Assembly (NCBI GenBank): GCA_026645945.1
Contig: JAPKMO010000039.1
Coordinates: 1-35,001 of the forward strand
Direction of reading: 5' to 3'
From: Anaerolineae bacterium
GTDB lineage: Bacteria; Chloroflexota; Anaerolineae; Aggregatilineales; Phototrophicaceae
DNA length: 35,001 nucleotides
The notes under the pieces are model-generated. The model ran no database searches. It was given only the letters and a program-made list of their open reading frames with translations, and was not told where the DNA came from. Position numbers and translations under genes: made by a program. Of the stretch, positions 17,514 through 26,151 are shown piece after piece. The first letter of the stretch is position 1, and each line of letters starts with the position of its first letter.

Positions 17514-20303
17514 ATGTTTAAAAGTATCGTCAAGAAGGTCGTCGGCGACCCGATTGAGCGGGCGATGTCGCGTTATCGAGAGGTCATTGAGCGCATCAAT
17601 GCCCTCGAACCGGACATGAAAAAACTCAGCGATGCCGACCTGCGCGCCAAAACGGCGGCATTTAAACGCCGTCTGGCCGAAGGCGCGGCACTCGATGATC
17701 TCCTGGTGGAAGCCTACGCCGTCGTCCGCGAGGCATCGGTGCGGACGATTGGCCTGCGACATTATGACGTGCAGTTAATCGGCGGAATTGTTCTGCATCA
17801 GGGGCGCATCGCCGAAATGAAAACCGGTGAAGGTAAAACACTGGTCGCCACCCTGCCTCTGTATCTGAATGCGCTGTCGGGACAGGGCGCGCATCTGGTG
17901 ACGCCGAACGATTACCTGAGTAAAGTCGGCGCGCAGACGATGGGGCCGATTTACCATTTTCTGGGCTTGAGTGTGGCCGTCATCCAAAGTAAAGGCGATA
18001 GCCCTGACCCGGACGCCGGTTCGTTTTTGTTCGATCCGAACTACCCATCCGACGACGCGCGTTACCAGAATTTGCGGCCCTGCAAACGCCGCGAGTGTTA
18101 TGAAGCCGACATCACCTACGGCACGAACAACGAATTTGGCTTCGACTACCTGCGCGATAATATGGTCTACGAGCCATCGCAGTTGGCGCAGCGCGACCTG
18201 AACTACGCCATCGTGGACGAGGTAGACAACATCCTGATTGACGAAGCTCGCACCCCGCTGATTATCTCCGGCCCGTCTGATGAACCATCCGACTACTACA
18301 AAAAATTCGCCGAAGTCGTGCGGCGGTTAAAGCCAAGCACCAACGGCGATGTCAAAGATGAAGAGCCGGATGGCGATTACATAGTGGATATTAAAGACCG
18401 CGTGGTGTATCTGACCGAACGGGGCGTCGAGCGGGTTGAAAACATACTGGGCATTGACCAGCTTTATCACCCCAGCAATTCGGAAATGATCCCTTACCTG
18501 GATAATTCACTGCGGGCGCTGGCGCTGTATCACCGCGATAAAGAGTATGTCGTCCAGAACGGTCGAGAAGGCCCGGAAGTTATCATCGTGGACGAGTTCA
18601 CCGGGCGTTTAATGTATGGCCGCCGCTTTTCTGAAGGTCTGCATCAGGCCATTGAGGCCAAAGAAGGCGTCAAAATCCGCCGCGAAAATATGACGCTGGC
18701 GACCATCACCTTCCAGAATTTCTTCCGCATGTATCGCAAGCTGGCCGGCATGACCGGCACGGCGCTGACCGAACAGGAAGAATTTGAGAAGATTTACAAC
18801 CTGGAAGTGGTCGCCATCCCCACTAACCTGCCTATCATCCGCCAAGATCATGACGACCTGGTGTTTATGACCGAAAAGGCCAAGTTCAGCGCCGTTGTCC
18901 AGGAGATCAAACAGCGCCAGGAGCGCGGACAGCCGGTGCTGGTCGGCACGGTGGCGATTGAAACCTCCGAACGGTTGAGTAAGGCGCTCGACCGGGCCGG
19001 CATTAAACATGAGGTTTTAAACGCCAAACAGCATGAACGCGAGGCCGGCATCATCGCTCAGGCCGGTCGGCCCGGCGCGGTGACGATTGCGACCAACATG
19101 GCCGGGCGCGGCGTGGATATTCTGCTCGGTGGTAATCCTGAAGGGCTGGCGCGCGAAAAACTCCGCCGGCAGGGTATTGAAATCACCCAGGCCACGCCGG
19201 AACAGTGGCAGCAGGCTTTTGCCGAGGCGCGCGCGCAGTGCGCGGAAGATCGGCAAAAAGTGCTGGCGGCGGGAGGCCTGTTTGTATTGGGTACGGAGCG
19301 CCATGAGGCGCGGCGTATTGATAACCAGCTTCGCGGGCGTTCGGGCCGCCAGGGCGACCCCGGTGAAACGCGCTTTTACCTCAGCCTGGAAGATGACCTG
19401 ATGAAACGCTTCGGCGGCGACCGCGTGAAGGGCTTCATGTCCTGGGCTAACATCCCGGAGGATGAACCCATCCAGCACGGCATGATTACCCGGTCTATCG
19501 CCCAGGCACAGGTGCGGGTCGAAGGTTACAACTTCGACATTCGTAAACGGGTGCTGGAATACGATGATGTGGTGAACAAACAGCGCGAGGTGCTGTACGC
19601 CCGCCGTCGAGACATCGTATTTAAGGAAAATCTGCGCGACGACTACCTGAAAATCCTGGAAGAAGCGGTTCTGGGCGTGCTGGACGAATACGCGCCCGAA
19701 AATACGTCCCCAGAAACATGGGACCTGGAAGCGATGTACCGCCAACTGCTGACGATCTTCCCTGTCCCCGAACCGATCACGCCGGAGACAATGGCCGGCC
19801 GCACGCTCGAAGAGCTAGAAACCCTGCTGATCGAAGCTGTCCACAAGGCTTATCATCAAAAAGAGCAGGAATTCGGCGCCGAGATGATGCCCAAAGTGGA
19901 AAAATGGGTGATGCTGCGAACGATTGACCAGCACTGGCAGCGCCACCTGACCGACCTGGACGTGCTGCGCGAAGGTATCGGCCTGATGTCGGTGGCCCAG
20001 CGCGACCCCCTGGTGGAATACAAACGGCAGGCGTTTGGTATGTGGCAGGGCATGATGGATCAGATTCGCGTGCAGGCGGCCACCCAACTGCTGATGACCC
20101 AGGTGATGCAGCGGCAGCCCCAACCCACCATGCGGCGTCAGATGCAGCTGCAGGCAGCGCGGGCGGGCGGCGCTGCGGAATCGAAACCCGAACCGGTGCG
20201 CGCGCAGCACAAACTGGGGCGCAATGACCCCTGCTGGTGTGGCAGCGGCAAAAAATATAAACACTGCCACTACAAACAGGATCGAGGCGGGCAGGCTCCG
20301 TAA
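17514..20303 (+). CDS. secA: Protein translocase ATPase SecA
   Basis: The motor ATPase that drives preproteins through SecYEG, 929 residues. ATG 17514 follows GAGGCGG at good spacing and gives MFKSIVKKVVGDPIERAMSR, while the ATG 24 bases upstream lacks a site. Walker A is MKTGEGKT (residues 102-109), the DEAD-type box is IVDEVDNILIDEARTPLIIS, and helicase motif VI is QLRGRSGRQGDPGETRFYLS. The preprotein cross-linking and scaffold domains are full length. The C-terminus is a SEC-C zinc site, NDPCWCGSGKKYKHCH, which binds SecB or ribosomes. Between about residues 160 and 200 an insertion (PDPDAGSFLFDPNYPSDDAR, then RPCKRRECYEADITYGTNNE) separates motifs that are close in E. coli. Confidence 0.97.
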   Translation: MFKSIVKKVVGDPIERAMSRYREVIERINALEPDMKKLSDADLRAKTAAFKRRLAEGAALDDLLVEAYAVVREASVRTIGLRHYDVQLIGGIVLHQGRIAEMKTGEGKTLVATLPLYLNALSGQGAHLVTPNDYLSKVGAQTMGPIYHFLGLSVAVIQSKGDSPDPDAGSFLFDPNYPSDDARYQNLRPCKRRECYEADITYGTNNEFGFDYLRDNMVYEPSQLAQRDLNYAIVDEVDNILIDEARTPLIISGPSDEPSDYYKKFAEVVRRLKPSTNGDVKDEEPDGDYIVDIKDRVVYLTERGVERVENILGIDQLYHPSNSEMIPYLDNSLRALALYHRDKEYVVQNGREGPEVIIVDEFTGRLMYGRRFSEGLHQAIEAKEGVKIRRENMTLATITFQNFFRMYRKLAGMTGTALTEQEEFEKIYNLEVVAIPTNLPIIRQDHDDLVFMTEKAKFSAVVQEIKQRQERGQPVLVGTVAIETSERLSKALDRAGIKHEVLNAKQHEREAGIIAQAGRPGAVTIATNMAGRGVDILLGGNPEGLAREKLRRQGIEITQATPEQWQQAFAEARAQCAEDRQKVLAAGGLFVLGTERHEARRIDNQLRGRSGRQGDPGETRFYLSLEDDLMKRFGGDRVKGFMSWANIPEDEPIQHGMITRSIAQAQVRVEGYNFDIRKRVLEYDDVVNKQREVLYARRRDIVFKENLRDDYLKILEEAVLGVLDEYAPENTSPETWDLEAMYRQLLTIFPVPEPITPETMAGRTLEELETLLIEAVHKAYHQKEQEFGAEMMPKVEKWVMLRTIDQHWQRHLTDLDVLREGIGLMSVAQRDPLVEYKRQAFGMWQGMMDQIRVQAATQLLMTQVMQRQPQPTMRRQMQLQAARAGGAAESKPEPVRAQHKLGRNDPCWCGSGKKYKHCHYKQDRGGQAP

Positions 20304-20362
20304 TGCGGAATTGCACACGCATAGACGCGCGTCCTATAGGCTGGTTGGATAGAGGAATACCT

Positions 20363-20734
20363 ATGGCTCAAAAATCTGCCTCGCGGGTGGCGATGGACGA
20401 TATTGATCCGCAGTTGCTGCGTTTTCTGCGAGATAAAGTGAATTCGTTCGTCAAGTGGGACCTGGTTCGTTTTTTCCACGACAACCCGCACGCCGCCGAC
20501 ACGGCTGAAAATATCGCTCGCTACACCGGGCGCGACGTGCGAACCATCACTGACGAACTGGCCGGGCTGGTTGAAGCCGGCGTGCTGGAGCGGAACGAGT
20601 TTTCAAACCAGACGATCTACGCGCTGGCTTCCGATGCAGATATGCGCCGCCTGATTAACGATTTTGTGCTGGCGTGCGACGACCGCCAATTCCGGGTGAA
20701 AGCCATCTACCACGTCATTCGTGGGATGCGCTGA
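20363..20734 (+). CDS. Winged-helix DNA-binding protein
   Basis: A 123-residue small regulator. Residues 20-100 form a winged helix: VKWDLVRFFHDNPHAADTAE, then IARYTGRDVRTITDELAGL as recognition helix, then VEAGVLERNEFSNQTIYALA as wing. It resembles ArsR/MarR-type folds but lacks metal-binding Cys. ATG 20363 follows AGAGGA at good spacing; the longer frame from 20303 lacks a site. It is the first of a likely three-gene unit with two small membrane proteins, so it may regulate its own operon. Its target is not known. Confidence 0.75.
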   Translation: MAQKSASRVAMDDIDPQLLRFLRDKVNSFVKWDLVRFFHDNPHAADTAENIARYTGRDVRTITDELAGLVEAGVLERNEFSNQTIYALASDADMRRLINDFVLACDDRQFRVKAIYHVIRGMR

Positions 20735-20751
20735 CCGACGGGAAACGGCGG

Positions 20752-21045
20752 TTGGGCGCGGTATCACTCGGCCAGTTTTTGACGCTGTTCGGCTGGTTTT
20801 CGATAACCGTCGTGCTGGTTTTTTTGCTGCTTATCGCGCGGTTTTACCAGCGGTTTGCCGGCGAAAAAACCTTCTACGAGTTTTTTTTGATTCCAATCGT
20901 TCTGTTCGGCGCGGCTGCCGTGCGTTACAGCAGTATAGATCAGATGGCCGGAGATGCCATCGCCGACCTGCTGCTGGCCGCTGGCGGCCTGGTGTTGATT
21001 GTGTTATGTGTATTTCTGTACTGGATGATGACGCGCAACCGCTGA
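20752..21045 (+). CDS. Small membrane protein, unknown
   Basis: About 97 residues with three predicted membrane segments: FLTLFGWFSITVVLVFLLLI, FFLIPIVLFGAAAV and LLLAAGGLVLIVLCVFLYWM. It ends MMTRNR. The start is uncertain. TTG 20752 avoids overlap with the previous gene, and ATG 20674 would overlap it by 61 bases without a ribosome site. The TGA stop is followed after 6 bases by the next gene, so they are coupled. No family is recognised. Confidence 0.6.
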   Translation: MGAVSLGQFLTLFGWFSITVVLVFLLLIARFYQRFAGEKTFYEFFLIPIVLFGAAAVRYSSIDQMAGDAIADLLLAAGGLVLIVLCVFLYWMMTRNR

Positions 21046-21051
21046 GGAACG

Positions 21052-21381
21052 ATGAGTGTTGATTGGGCAGGTTTACTAGGCCTGTTGGGGCCGGTATCAC
21101 TCTGTGTCGCGCTGGTGGTAATCGGCCTGTTGAGCCGGCGATTGGGCAGCGTGATACGAACACCGCGTTATTATTTGGGGTTCTTTCTGGCTGCCGTGCT
21201 GTTAACCATCAGCATCCTGGCGCGCCTGCTGAACCTGGGACGCGGCCCGGCTGTCGCCGCCGAGTTGAACCGCGATCCGGTCTGGGTATTCCTGTATGCC
21301 GGACTGCCCATGATTGCGACCCTGATGGGGGCAGTCACCGCCTGGCGTTACTGGAGCTGGCTGCTGGCGGAGCGGAGTTGA
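21052..21381 (+). CDS. Small membrane protein, unknown
   Basis: A 109-residue protein with three hydrophobic helices: LLGLLGPVSLCVALVVIGLL, YYLGFFLAAVLLTISILARL and WVFLYAGLPMIATLMGAVTA. ATG 21052 follows GAGGA in the preceding stop region. With the 20363 and 20752 genes it forms a compact operon of a regulator and two membrane proteins. The pair might form one membrane complex, but nothing in the sequence shows a substrate. Confidence 0.7.
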   Translation: MSVDWAGLLGLLGPVSLCVALVVIGLLSRRLGSVIRTPRYYLGFFLAAVLLTISILARLLNLGRGPAVAAELNRDPVWVFLYAGLPMIATLMGAVTAWRYWSWLLAERS

Positions 21382-21443
21382 ATCACATAAAATGTTGAGG
21401 AGAAAGTCGCCGGTTCGCCTTTTTAAGTCGAGGGGACAGGGGT

Positions 21444-22484
21444 TTGGGTGAGTCCGACTTGATCCAAAACATCCGGGCGCTGCCCAAAATAGACCTCCAC
21501 CGCCATCTGGAAGGGGCGGTTCGTTTAGAGACTTTGATTGAGATCGCGCAGGATTACGGCATCGAAATGCCCGAATATGATGTCGAAACCCTGCGCCCTT
21601 TTGTCCAGATGATGCCCGACGAAACCCACAATTACCAACATTTCCTGGGCAAATTTTCCACCCTCCGGCAGTTTTTTCGCTCCCCAGACATCATCCGGCG
21701 GGTCACGCAGGAAGCGGTTGCGGACGCCGCCGCCGATAACGTCCACTACTTGGAACTCCGCTTTACGCCCCCGGCACTCAGCAACATCATTCGCTGTTCG
21801 TATGAGGAAGTTATCGGCTGGGTGTGCGATGCGGCAGCCGAGGCCGCCCGCGCCCATGCCATCACCGTCCGGCTGATCGTTTCCATGAACCGGCACGAAA
21901 GCGTTCAGAACGGCGAAAAGGTATTACAGGCGGCGCTGGCCTGCTATGATCGCGGCGTCGTCGCGCTTGATCTGGCCGGGAACGAAAGCCAGTACCCGGC
22001 GCAGCCGTTTTACCCGCTGTTCGAGCGGGCCAAAGCTGCCGGGCTGTTCATCACCATTCATGCCGGGGAATGGGCCGGCGCTGAAGGCGTGCGCGAGGCG
22101 CTGGCCTGCCTGCACGCCGACCGCATCGGTCACGGCGTCCGCTCGATTGAAGACCCCGAACTGGTAGCCGAACTGGTGGAACACGGCACGGCGCTGGAAA
22201 TTTGCCCGTCCAGCAATTATGACAGCGGCGTGGTTACTGACTGGCTGCGGCATCCCCTCGCGCCGCTCTACCGCCAGGGAGTCAAAATCACCATCAACAC
22301 CGATGACCCGGTTATCAGCGCCATCACCCTGAGCGACGAACTGGCGCGCGTCGTTACCCATTTATCGCTGGGGCTGGAGGACGTGAAACAGGCCGTTTTG
22401 AATGCCGCCGGGGCGGCCTTTTTGCCGCCTGCCGAACGGGAAACCCTGGTGGCAGCGTTTAAGGCGCGGCTGGCTGTTCCTTAA
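21444..22484 (+). CDS. add: Adenosine deaminase family protein
   Basis: A zinc-dependent purine deaminase of 346 residues. The family converts adenosine (some members adenine) to the hydroxy product plus ammonia in the cytoplasm. Zinc ligands are HRH (H19 and H21 in KIDLHRHLEG), His in ITIHAGEWAG and the Asp in ITINTDDPVIS. The catalytic Glu is in HAGEW, and RIGHGVRS supplies the other His. The start is TTG 21444, after an AGGGG-rich stretch; no in-frame ATG precedes the HRH motif. Members acting on adenine or on modified nucleosides cannot be excluded. The next gene begins 36 bases later. Confidence 0.9.
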   Translation: MGESDLIQNIRALPKIDLHRHLEGAVRLETLIEIAQDYGIEMPEYDVETLRPFVQMMPDETHNYQHFLGKFSTLRQFFRSPDIIRRVTQEAVADAAADNVHYLELRFTPPALSNIIRCSYEEVIGWVCDAAAEAARAHAITVRLIVSMNRHESVQNGEKVLQAALACYDRGVVALDLAGNESQYPAQPFYPLFERAKAAGLFITIHAGEWAGAEGVREALACLHADRIGHGVRSIEDPELVAELVEHGTALEICPSSNYDSGVVTDWLRHPLAPLYRQGVKITINTDDPVISAITLSDELARVVTHLSLGLEDVKQAVLNAAGAAFLPPAERETLVAAFKARLAVP

Positions 22485-22519
22485 AGCAAACCAGGCCGGC
22501 CATCTTGTGGGGAAAATTC

Positions 22520-23380
22520 ATGTTCCAGATTGGCGAAATTTGCTTACACCTGATAAACGACTGCACGATCAAGGTAGACCCCGGCGGAGCATTCGGCCTC
22601 GTTCCGCGCGCGCTGTGGTCATCGCTGATGCCACCGGACGAAAATCATCTCGTCCCCATGCATCACCACTGCCTGCTGGCGCAAACCGCCGGGAAAAATA
22701 TCCTCGTGGATGTTGGCTATGGCGATAAACTGGCCGACAAACAAAAATTTCAGCTCCATTTTCAGCGGCCCACCGGCGGCCTGACTGATGCGCTGGCCCG
22801 GTTGGGTCTGTCGCCCGCCGATATACATCTGGTGATTGATACACACCTGCACGCCGACCACGCCGGCGGTAATACGCGCTTCGGCGCGGATGGGGGTATC
22901 GAGCCGGTTTTCCCGAATGCGGAATATGTCGTGCAGCGCCGCGAGTACGAGGACGCTATGCGCCCAAACGAACGCACGCGGGCGACTTATTTCCCGATCA
23001 ATTATCATCCCCTGGTCGAAAGCGGCCAGATGCGCCTGTTGGACGGCGATGCGGAACTCGCGCCTGGCGTTTACGGCGTCGTGACGCCCGGACACACCCC
23101 CGGCCATATGAGCGTGCGTTTTGAAAGCGGCGGGCAGCACGCCGCCTTTGTCTGCGATCTGGCGAGTTATGCCATTCACTTCGAGCGGCTGGGCTGGATG
23201 ACAGCTTATGATGTTGAACCGCTGGTCACGCTGGAAACCAAGCGCCGCTGGCAGCAGTGGGCGCTGGAAACGGATGCGATTTTGATCTTCCCACACGACC
23301 CGCGCCGTCCGGCGGGACGGTTTGTTTTAGACGCCGACGGAAAGGGGTCTGTCCAGCCGGTAGACATACCGTTCGCCTGA
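22520..23380 (+). CDS. Metallo-beta-lactamase-fold hydrolase
   Basis: A 286-residue binuclear-metal hydrolase. The metal motif THLHADHAGG (residues 107-116) is HxHxDH, and further ligands come from VVTPGHTPGHMSVRF and the Asp in FVCDLASYAIHF. The closest types by layout are lactonase-like (AHL lactonase or AttM) MBL proteins, where ILVDVGYGDKL precedes the motif. ATG 22520 follows TGGGGA at 7 bases; the TTG five codons upstream is less likely. It lies just after the adenosine deaminase, perhaps in one transcript. Acyl-homoserine lactones are a possible substrate but unproven. Confidence 0.85.
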   Translation: MFQIGEICLHLINDCTIKVDPGGAFGLVPRALWSSLMPPDENHLVPMHHHCLLAQTAGKNILVDVGYGDKLADKQKFQLHFQRPTGGLTDALARLGLSPADIHLVIDTHLHADHAGGNTRFGADGGIEPVFPNAEYVVQRREYEDAMRPNERTRATYFPINYHPLVESGQMRLLDGDAELAPGVYGVVTPGHTPGHMSVRFESGGQHAAFVCDLASYAIHFERLGWMTAYDVEPLVTLETKRRWQQWALETDAILIFPHDPRRPAGRFVLDADGKGSVQPVDIPFA

Positions 23381-23412
23381 AACTGCCCTTTGATCGTTAT
23401 AACGTGAATGCC

Positions 23413-23444
23413 GGTTGGGGACGCCCTGTTTTGCGCCCCCGACC
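23413..23444. terminator. Hairpin between convergent genes
   Basis: GGTTGGGG (23413-23420) pairs with CCCCGACC (23437-23444), extended by CGC/GCG around a CCTGTTTT loop. A TTTTATTT run follows on the plus strand after 9 bases. It lies between the MBL gene and the convergent protease gene and could serve both. Confidence 0.5.
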
Positions 23445-23458
23445 TCTGCGCGTTTTAT

Positions 23459-24985
23459 TTACTGTGTGCCGACATGGAAAGCGATCAGGTAATCGCCAAA
23501 GGTGGTTTGCTGGTAGCTGGTCATCAGGAATGTCAGCGCGAAAAATTCATCCGGTCGAATTTGAAAATCGGAGATGGGAATCCGCAGCATGGCATCGTAC
23601 TGACCGCCCGGCAGGGAACGCCCGTTGATCTGTGGGACGAAACTGTTCGACAGATCGCGCGATTCGCCCCAACACTGATTGGAGCCGGCGTCGTCGCAGT
23701 ACAGCTGCGTGCCGTCATTGAAGGTGAAGATGTTGTAGTTTTCATCCGCCAGATATATAAACGGGTCCAGCGCGGTCGTTTTAGAGATCATATAAACGGT
23801 CAGCGGCACACCCGATGCGACCATACCCGGCGTTAAGCGCACCGAAAACGGGTCGCCCTTGCCATCGGCAGCGGTGGCGGCCATACCTTCCAGAATGAGC
23901 AGGAATTCCCCAGCGGCATTTTCAAATCCGCCGACCACCAGCGAGACATCGGCCATGCCCTGGCCGCTGGTCTGCGAAAAGCGCACCTGAGCCGTAAGGT
24001 TCGACGCAGCTACCGCCCCTGTACTCGGCAGCGAAGCCGTATACCTGGCGGCCGCGGGTTCGTCATCGGCACACAGTCCTCGACCGGTGTCGCTGTCCAA
24101 CACCGCCAGCACCGGGTCGAAGCCGTTCAGACCGATGGCGGTCGCCGTATATTCAAAGCCGGAGCGCATCTGGCGCACGATAATTTCCACACCGTTGTCA
24201 AAGCTGATATTCGCGCCGCAGTCCACATGGACGCCGCCAGAACCGACCGGTTCCGGCTGCGGCGGCTGCTGCGAGGGCTGCACCAGGCTGTTTTCCTGGC
24301 GCATCAGCGCGGCGATAGCTGTCATCGGCAGGATGCCCCCCAACCGGCCCAACGTGCGCCCTTCGGACTGAACGGCGGTTGGGATGCCGATGAACTCTCC
24401 CGCCTCGTTAACGACCAGGCCGCCGCTGTTACCGGGCGAGATTTCCGCATCTGTCTGATACCAGACCGGCAGCCGCTGGCCGCTGATCGTGCCGTTTTCG
24501 ATGGTCGTGATCGTCCCCTGGGTCAGCACCAGATAACCATCGCCAATGCCGGGAAAACCAAAAATGTACACCCGGTCGCCGTGTCCCATGTCGCTTTTGC
24601 CGAGCGGCACGAAAGGCAGCTGCAAATTGTCCGGGTTCACATCTTGGCCTCGGTTGTCGCGGTTAATTTGCAGCACCGCAAAATCAATGTCGTTCGAGAC
24701 ACCCACCAGTCCGGCATAAAAACGGTGAACCGGCACTTCGCGCATATCGTCAATCATCAAAATGGCGAAGTCATCGGCCCCCTCCACGACATGACGATTG
24801 GTGAAGATCATGCCGGTCGCATTCACAATCGTGCCGGAGCCGGTGCTGATGGCTTCACCATTAGCCAGCGCCACGATTTGCACAACACTGGCTGCGATCT
24901 GATCTATTTGATTTCGGCTAAGTTGGGCAAATACCGAACCCGACAGCGTAAAAAGGATGAAAAACAGAAAAACGGCCTTCTTCAT
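23459..24985 (-). CDS. Secreted trypsin-like serine protease with two PPC-like domains
   Basis: A 508-residue exported protease. ATG 24985 gives a clean Sec signal peptide (MKKAVFLFFILFTLSGSVFA, cleavage after residue 20). The chymotrypsin-fold domain (30-230) has His65 in FTNRHVVEGA, Asp101 in NDIDFAVLQI and Ser187 in ISPGNSGGLVV, a complete HtrA-like triad. No PDZ domain follows. A Pro/Gln linker (QPSQQPPQPEPVG) leads to two beta-rich repeats. Each has an FDP- or LDP-type start and an acidic Cys-containing turn (DPVLAVLDSD... and DPFIYLADEN...), like bacterial pre-peptidase C-terminal (PPC) domains. It probably works outside the membrane. The gene begins after the nested palindrome at 25143. 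Confidence 0.88.
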   Translation of the reverse strand: MKKAVFLFFILFTLSGSVFAQLSRNQIDQIAASVVQIVALANGEAISTGSGTIVNATGMIFTNRHVVEGADDFAILMIDDMREVPVHRFYAGLVGVSNDIDFAVLQINRDNRGQDVNPDNLQLPFVPLGKSDMGHGDRVYIFGFPGIGDGYLVLTQGTITTIENGTISGQRLPVWYQTDAEISPGNSGGLVVNEAGEFIGIPTAVQSEGRTLGRLGGILPMTAIAALMRQENSLVQPSQQPPQPEPVGSGGVHVDCGANISFDNGVEIIVRQMRSGFEYTATAIGLNGFDPVLAVLDSDTGRGLCADDEPAAARYTASLPSTGAVAASNLTAQVRFSQTSGQGMADVSLVVGGFENAAGEFLLILEGMAATAADGKGDPFSVRLTPGMVASGVPLTVYMISKTTALDPFIYLADENYNIFTFNDGTQLYCDDAGSNQCWGESRDLSNSFVPQINGRSLPGGQYDAMLRIPISDFQIRPDEFFALTFLMTSYQQTTFGDYLIAFHVGTQ

Positions 24986-25142
24986 CGTGGTATAATCTCC
25001 CACTACGACGCTAAAAATCGGCTAAATCCATTGTAGTATGACTCGGACATTTACAAAAAATGCCGACCGTTCGCCCGATGATTTGTTCTCTCCTCCTTCC
25101 CCGGCAGAAAGCGGATTGATCGTTCGGACTTGATTTAGTATC

Positions 25143-25227
25143 TATCCGTAAACCGATTGATCTGATAGCAGAACAGTGGGCTTGAGAACAGTGGGCTTAA
25201 GCCCACTGTCTGGTGGGTTTACGGATA
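25143..25227. repeat. Nested palindromic element
   Basis: Outer arms TATCCGTAAACC (25143-25154) and GGTTTACGGATA (25216-25227) are perfect inverted repeats. Inside lies the 22-bp palindrome 25188-25209 (ACAGTGGGCTT and its complement), preceded by a direct half copy AACAGTGGGCTT (25172-25183). It stands between the stop of the 25244 gene and the start of the protease gene, both on the minus strand, and could end the upstream transcript. Its core matches 6898-6921. Confidence 0.85.
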
Positions 25228-25243
25228 AACTCTTAGCGTGCGG

Positions 25244-26146
25244 TCAGTGCCGTTCCTGCCACTCTTGAATTGTGGTTTGCAGGAAGGCACGGATTTCGGC
25301 GTCCGCCACCTCGCCGACGGTATCGTAAAAGCGGCCATCCACCTCTATGCTGACGCCGCCATCCGGCGATGGGTAAATGTGGATACTGCGCCCTTCGTAC
25401 TGGGGCAGATAACGCAGTTTGTGCTGGAGATACGCTTCAATCGCAGCGGCGATATTGATCTCTGGAACCGGCTTGACCTCGCGCTTCTGGCCGCGCGCAG
25501 GTTTGATCGGCCCCTGGTCATCCAGGCTGAACTTCGGCAGGTCGCCGGGCATTTCGCCGGTCGGCGCAGGCGGCGGGGTAAAAGCGGGCTGCTGGCCGAG
25601 TTCAGGAGCAGGCGGAGGCTCTGGCGCGGAGGGCGGCGGGGCAGCAGTCTCCCGCTCGGCAGGCGGCGGCACGGGCGGAGCAGCGGGTGAGACGGGTTTG
25701 GCAACCTGCGCTAGTTCGCGCATCAACCGCGTGAAGCGGTCTTTAAAGTCCTCATCACTGTTGATGTTCTGGTAAATCCGGTCGCCCATCTGCACGATCA
25801 ACCGCCCGTCCACCACGTCGCGCAGGACGGCCATCACTTCGACAACTTCCGCCGTTTTACCATCGTTCACCTGCACCAGCATCGCGCCTTTGCGCGTCGC
25901 CCGCGCGGGCGCGGCAGCCGCCGGCAGGTTATGTACCAGCGTATCCAGATCGGGCATCTCGCCCTCGTCAAAACCGGCGGCGGAATAATCGAGAACCGGG
26001 GGTTGGGCTCGCTGTTGGGCGCGCCGCTGCCGCACGTAAAACAGGGCGGCGATCACCACCGCCAATAACAACGCAAAAAAGCACAACAGCGCCAGCATCC
26101 CGCCGACGAACGGTTGGGCAAAAAATTCGGTCAAATCGCTCCCCAT
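25244..26146 (-). CDS. One-pass membrane protein with Pro-rich linker
   Basis: A 300-residue protein of no recognised family. An N-terminal membrane helix (residues 15-38, MLALLCFFALLLAVVIAALF) is followed by a basic stretch. A folded part with GAMLVQVNDGKTAEVVEVMA and LRDVVDGRLIVQMGDRIYQN comes next. A Pro/Ala linker (about residues 148-200) separates a C-terminal domain with GRSIHIYPSPDGGVSIEVDG and IRAFLQTTIQEWQ. ATG 26146 lies 5 bases after the mutM stop and is preferred to the longer upstream frame, which overlaps mutM. It is co-transcribed with mutM, with a bitopic, mainly cytoplasmic topology. Function is not known. Confidence 0.78.
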   Translation of the reverse strand: MGSDLTEFFAQPFVGGMLALLCFFALLLAVVIAALFYVRQRRAQQRAQPPVLDYSAAGFDEGEMPDLDTLVHNLPAAAAPARATRKGAMLVQVNDGKTAEVVEVMAVLRDVVDGRLIVQMGDRIYQNINSDEDFKDRFTRLMRELAQVAKPVSPAAPPVPPPAERETAAPPPSAPEPPPAPELGQQPAFTPPPAPTGEMPGDLPKFSLDDQGPIKPARGQKREVKPVPEINIAAAIEAYLQHKLRYLPQYEGRSIHIYPSPDGGVSIEVDGRFYDTVGEVADAEIRAFLQTTIQEWQERH

Positions 26147-26151
26147 AGCTT

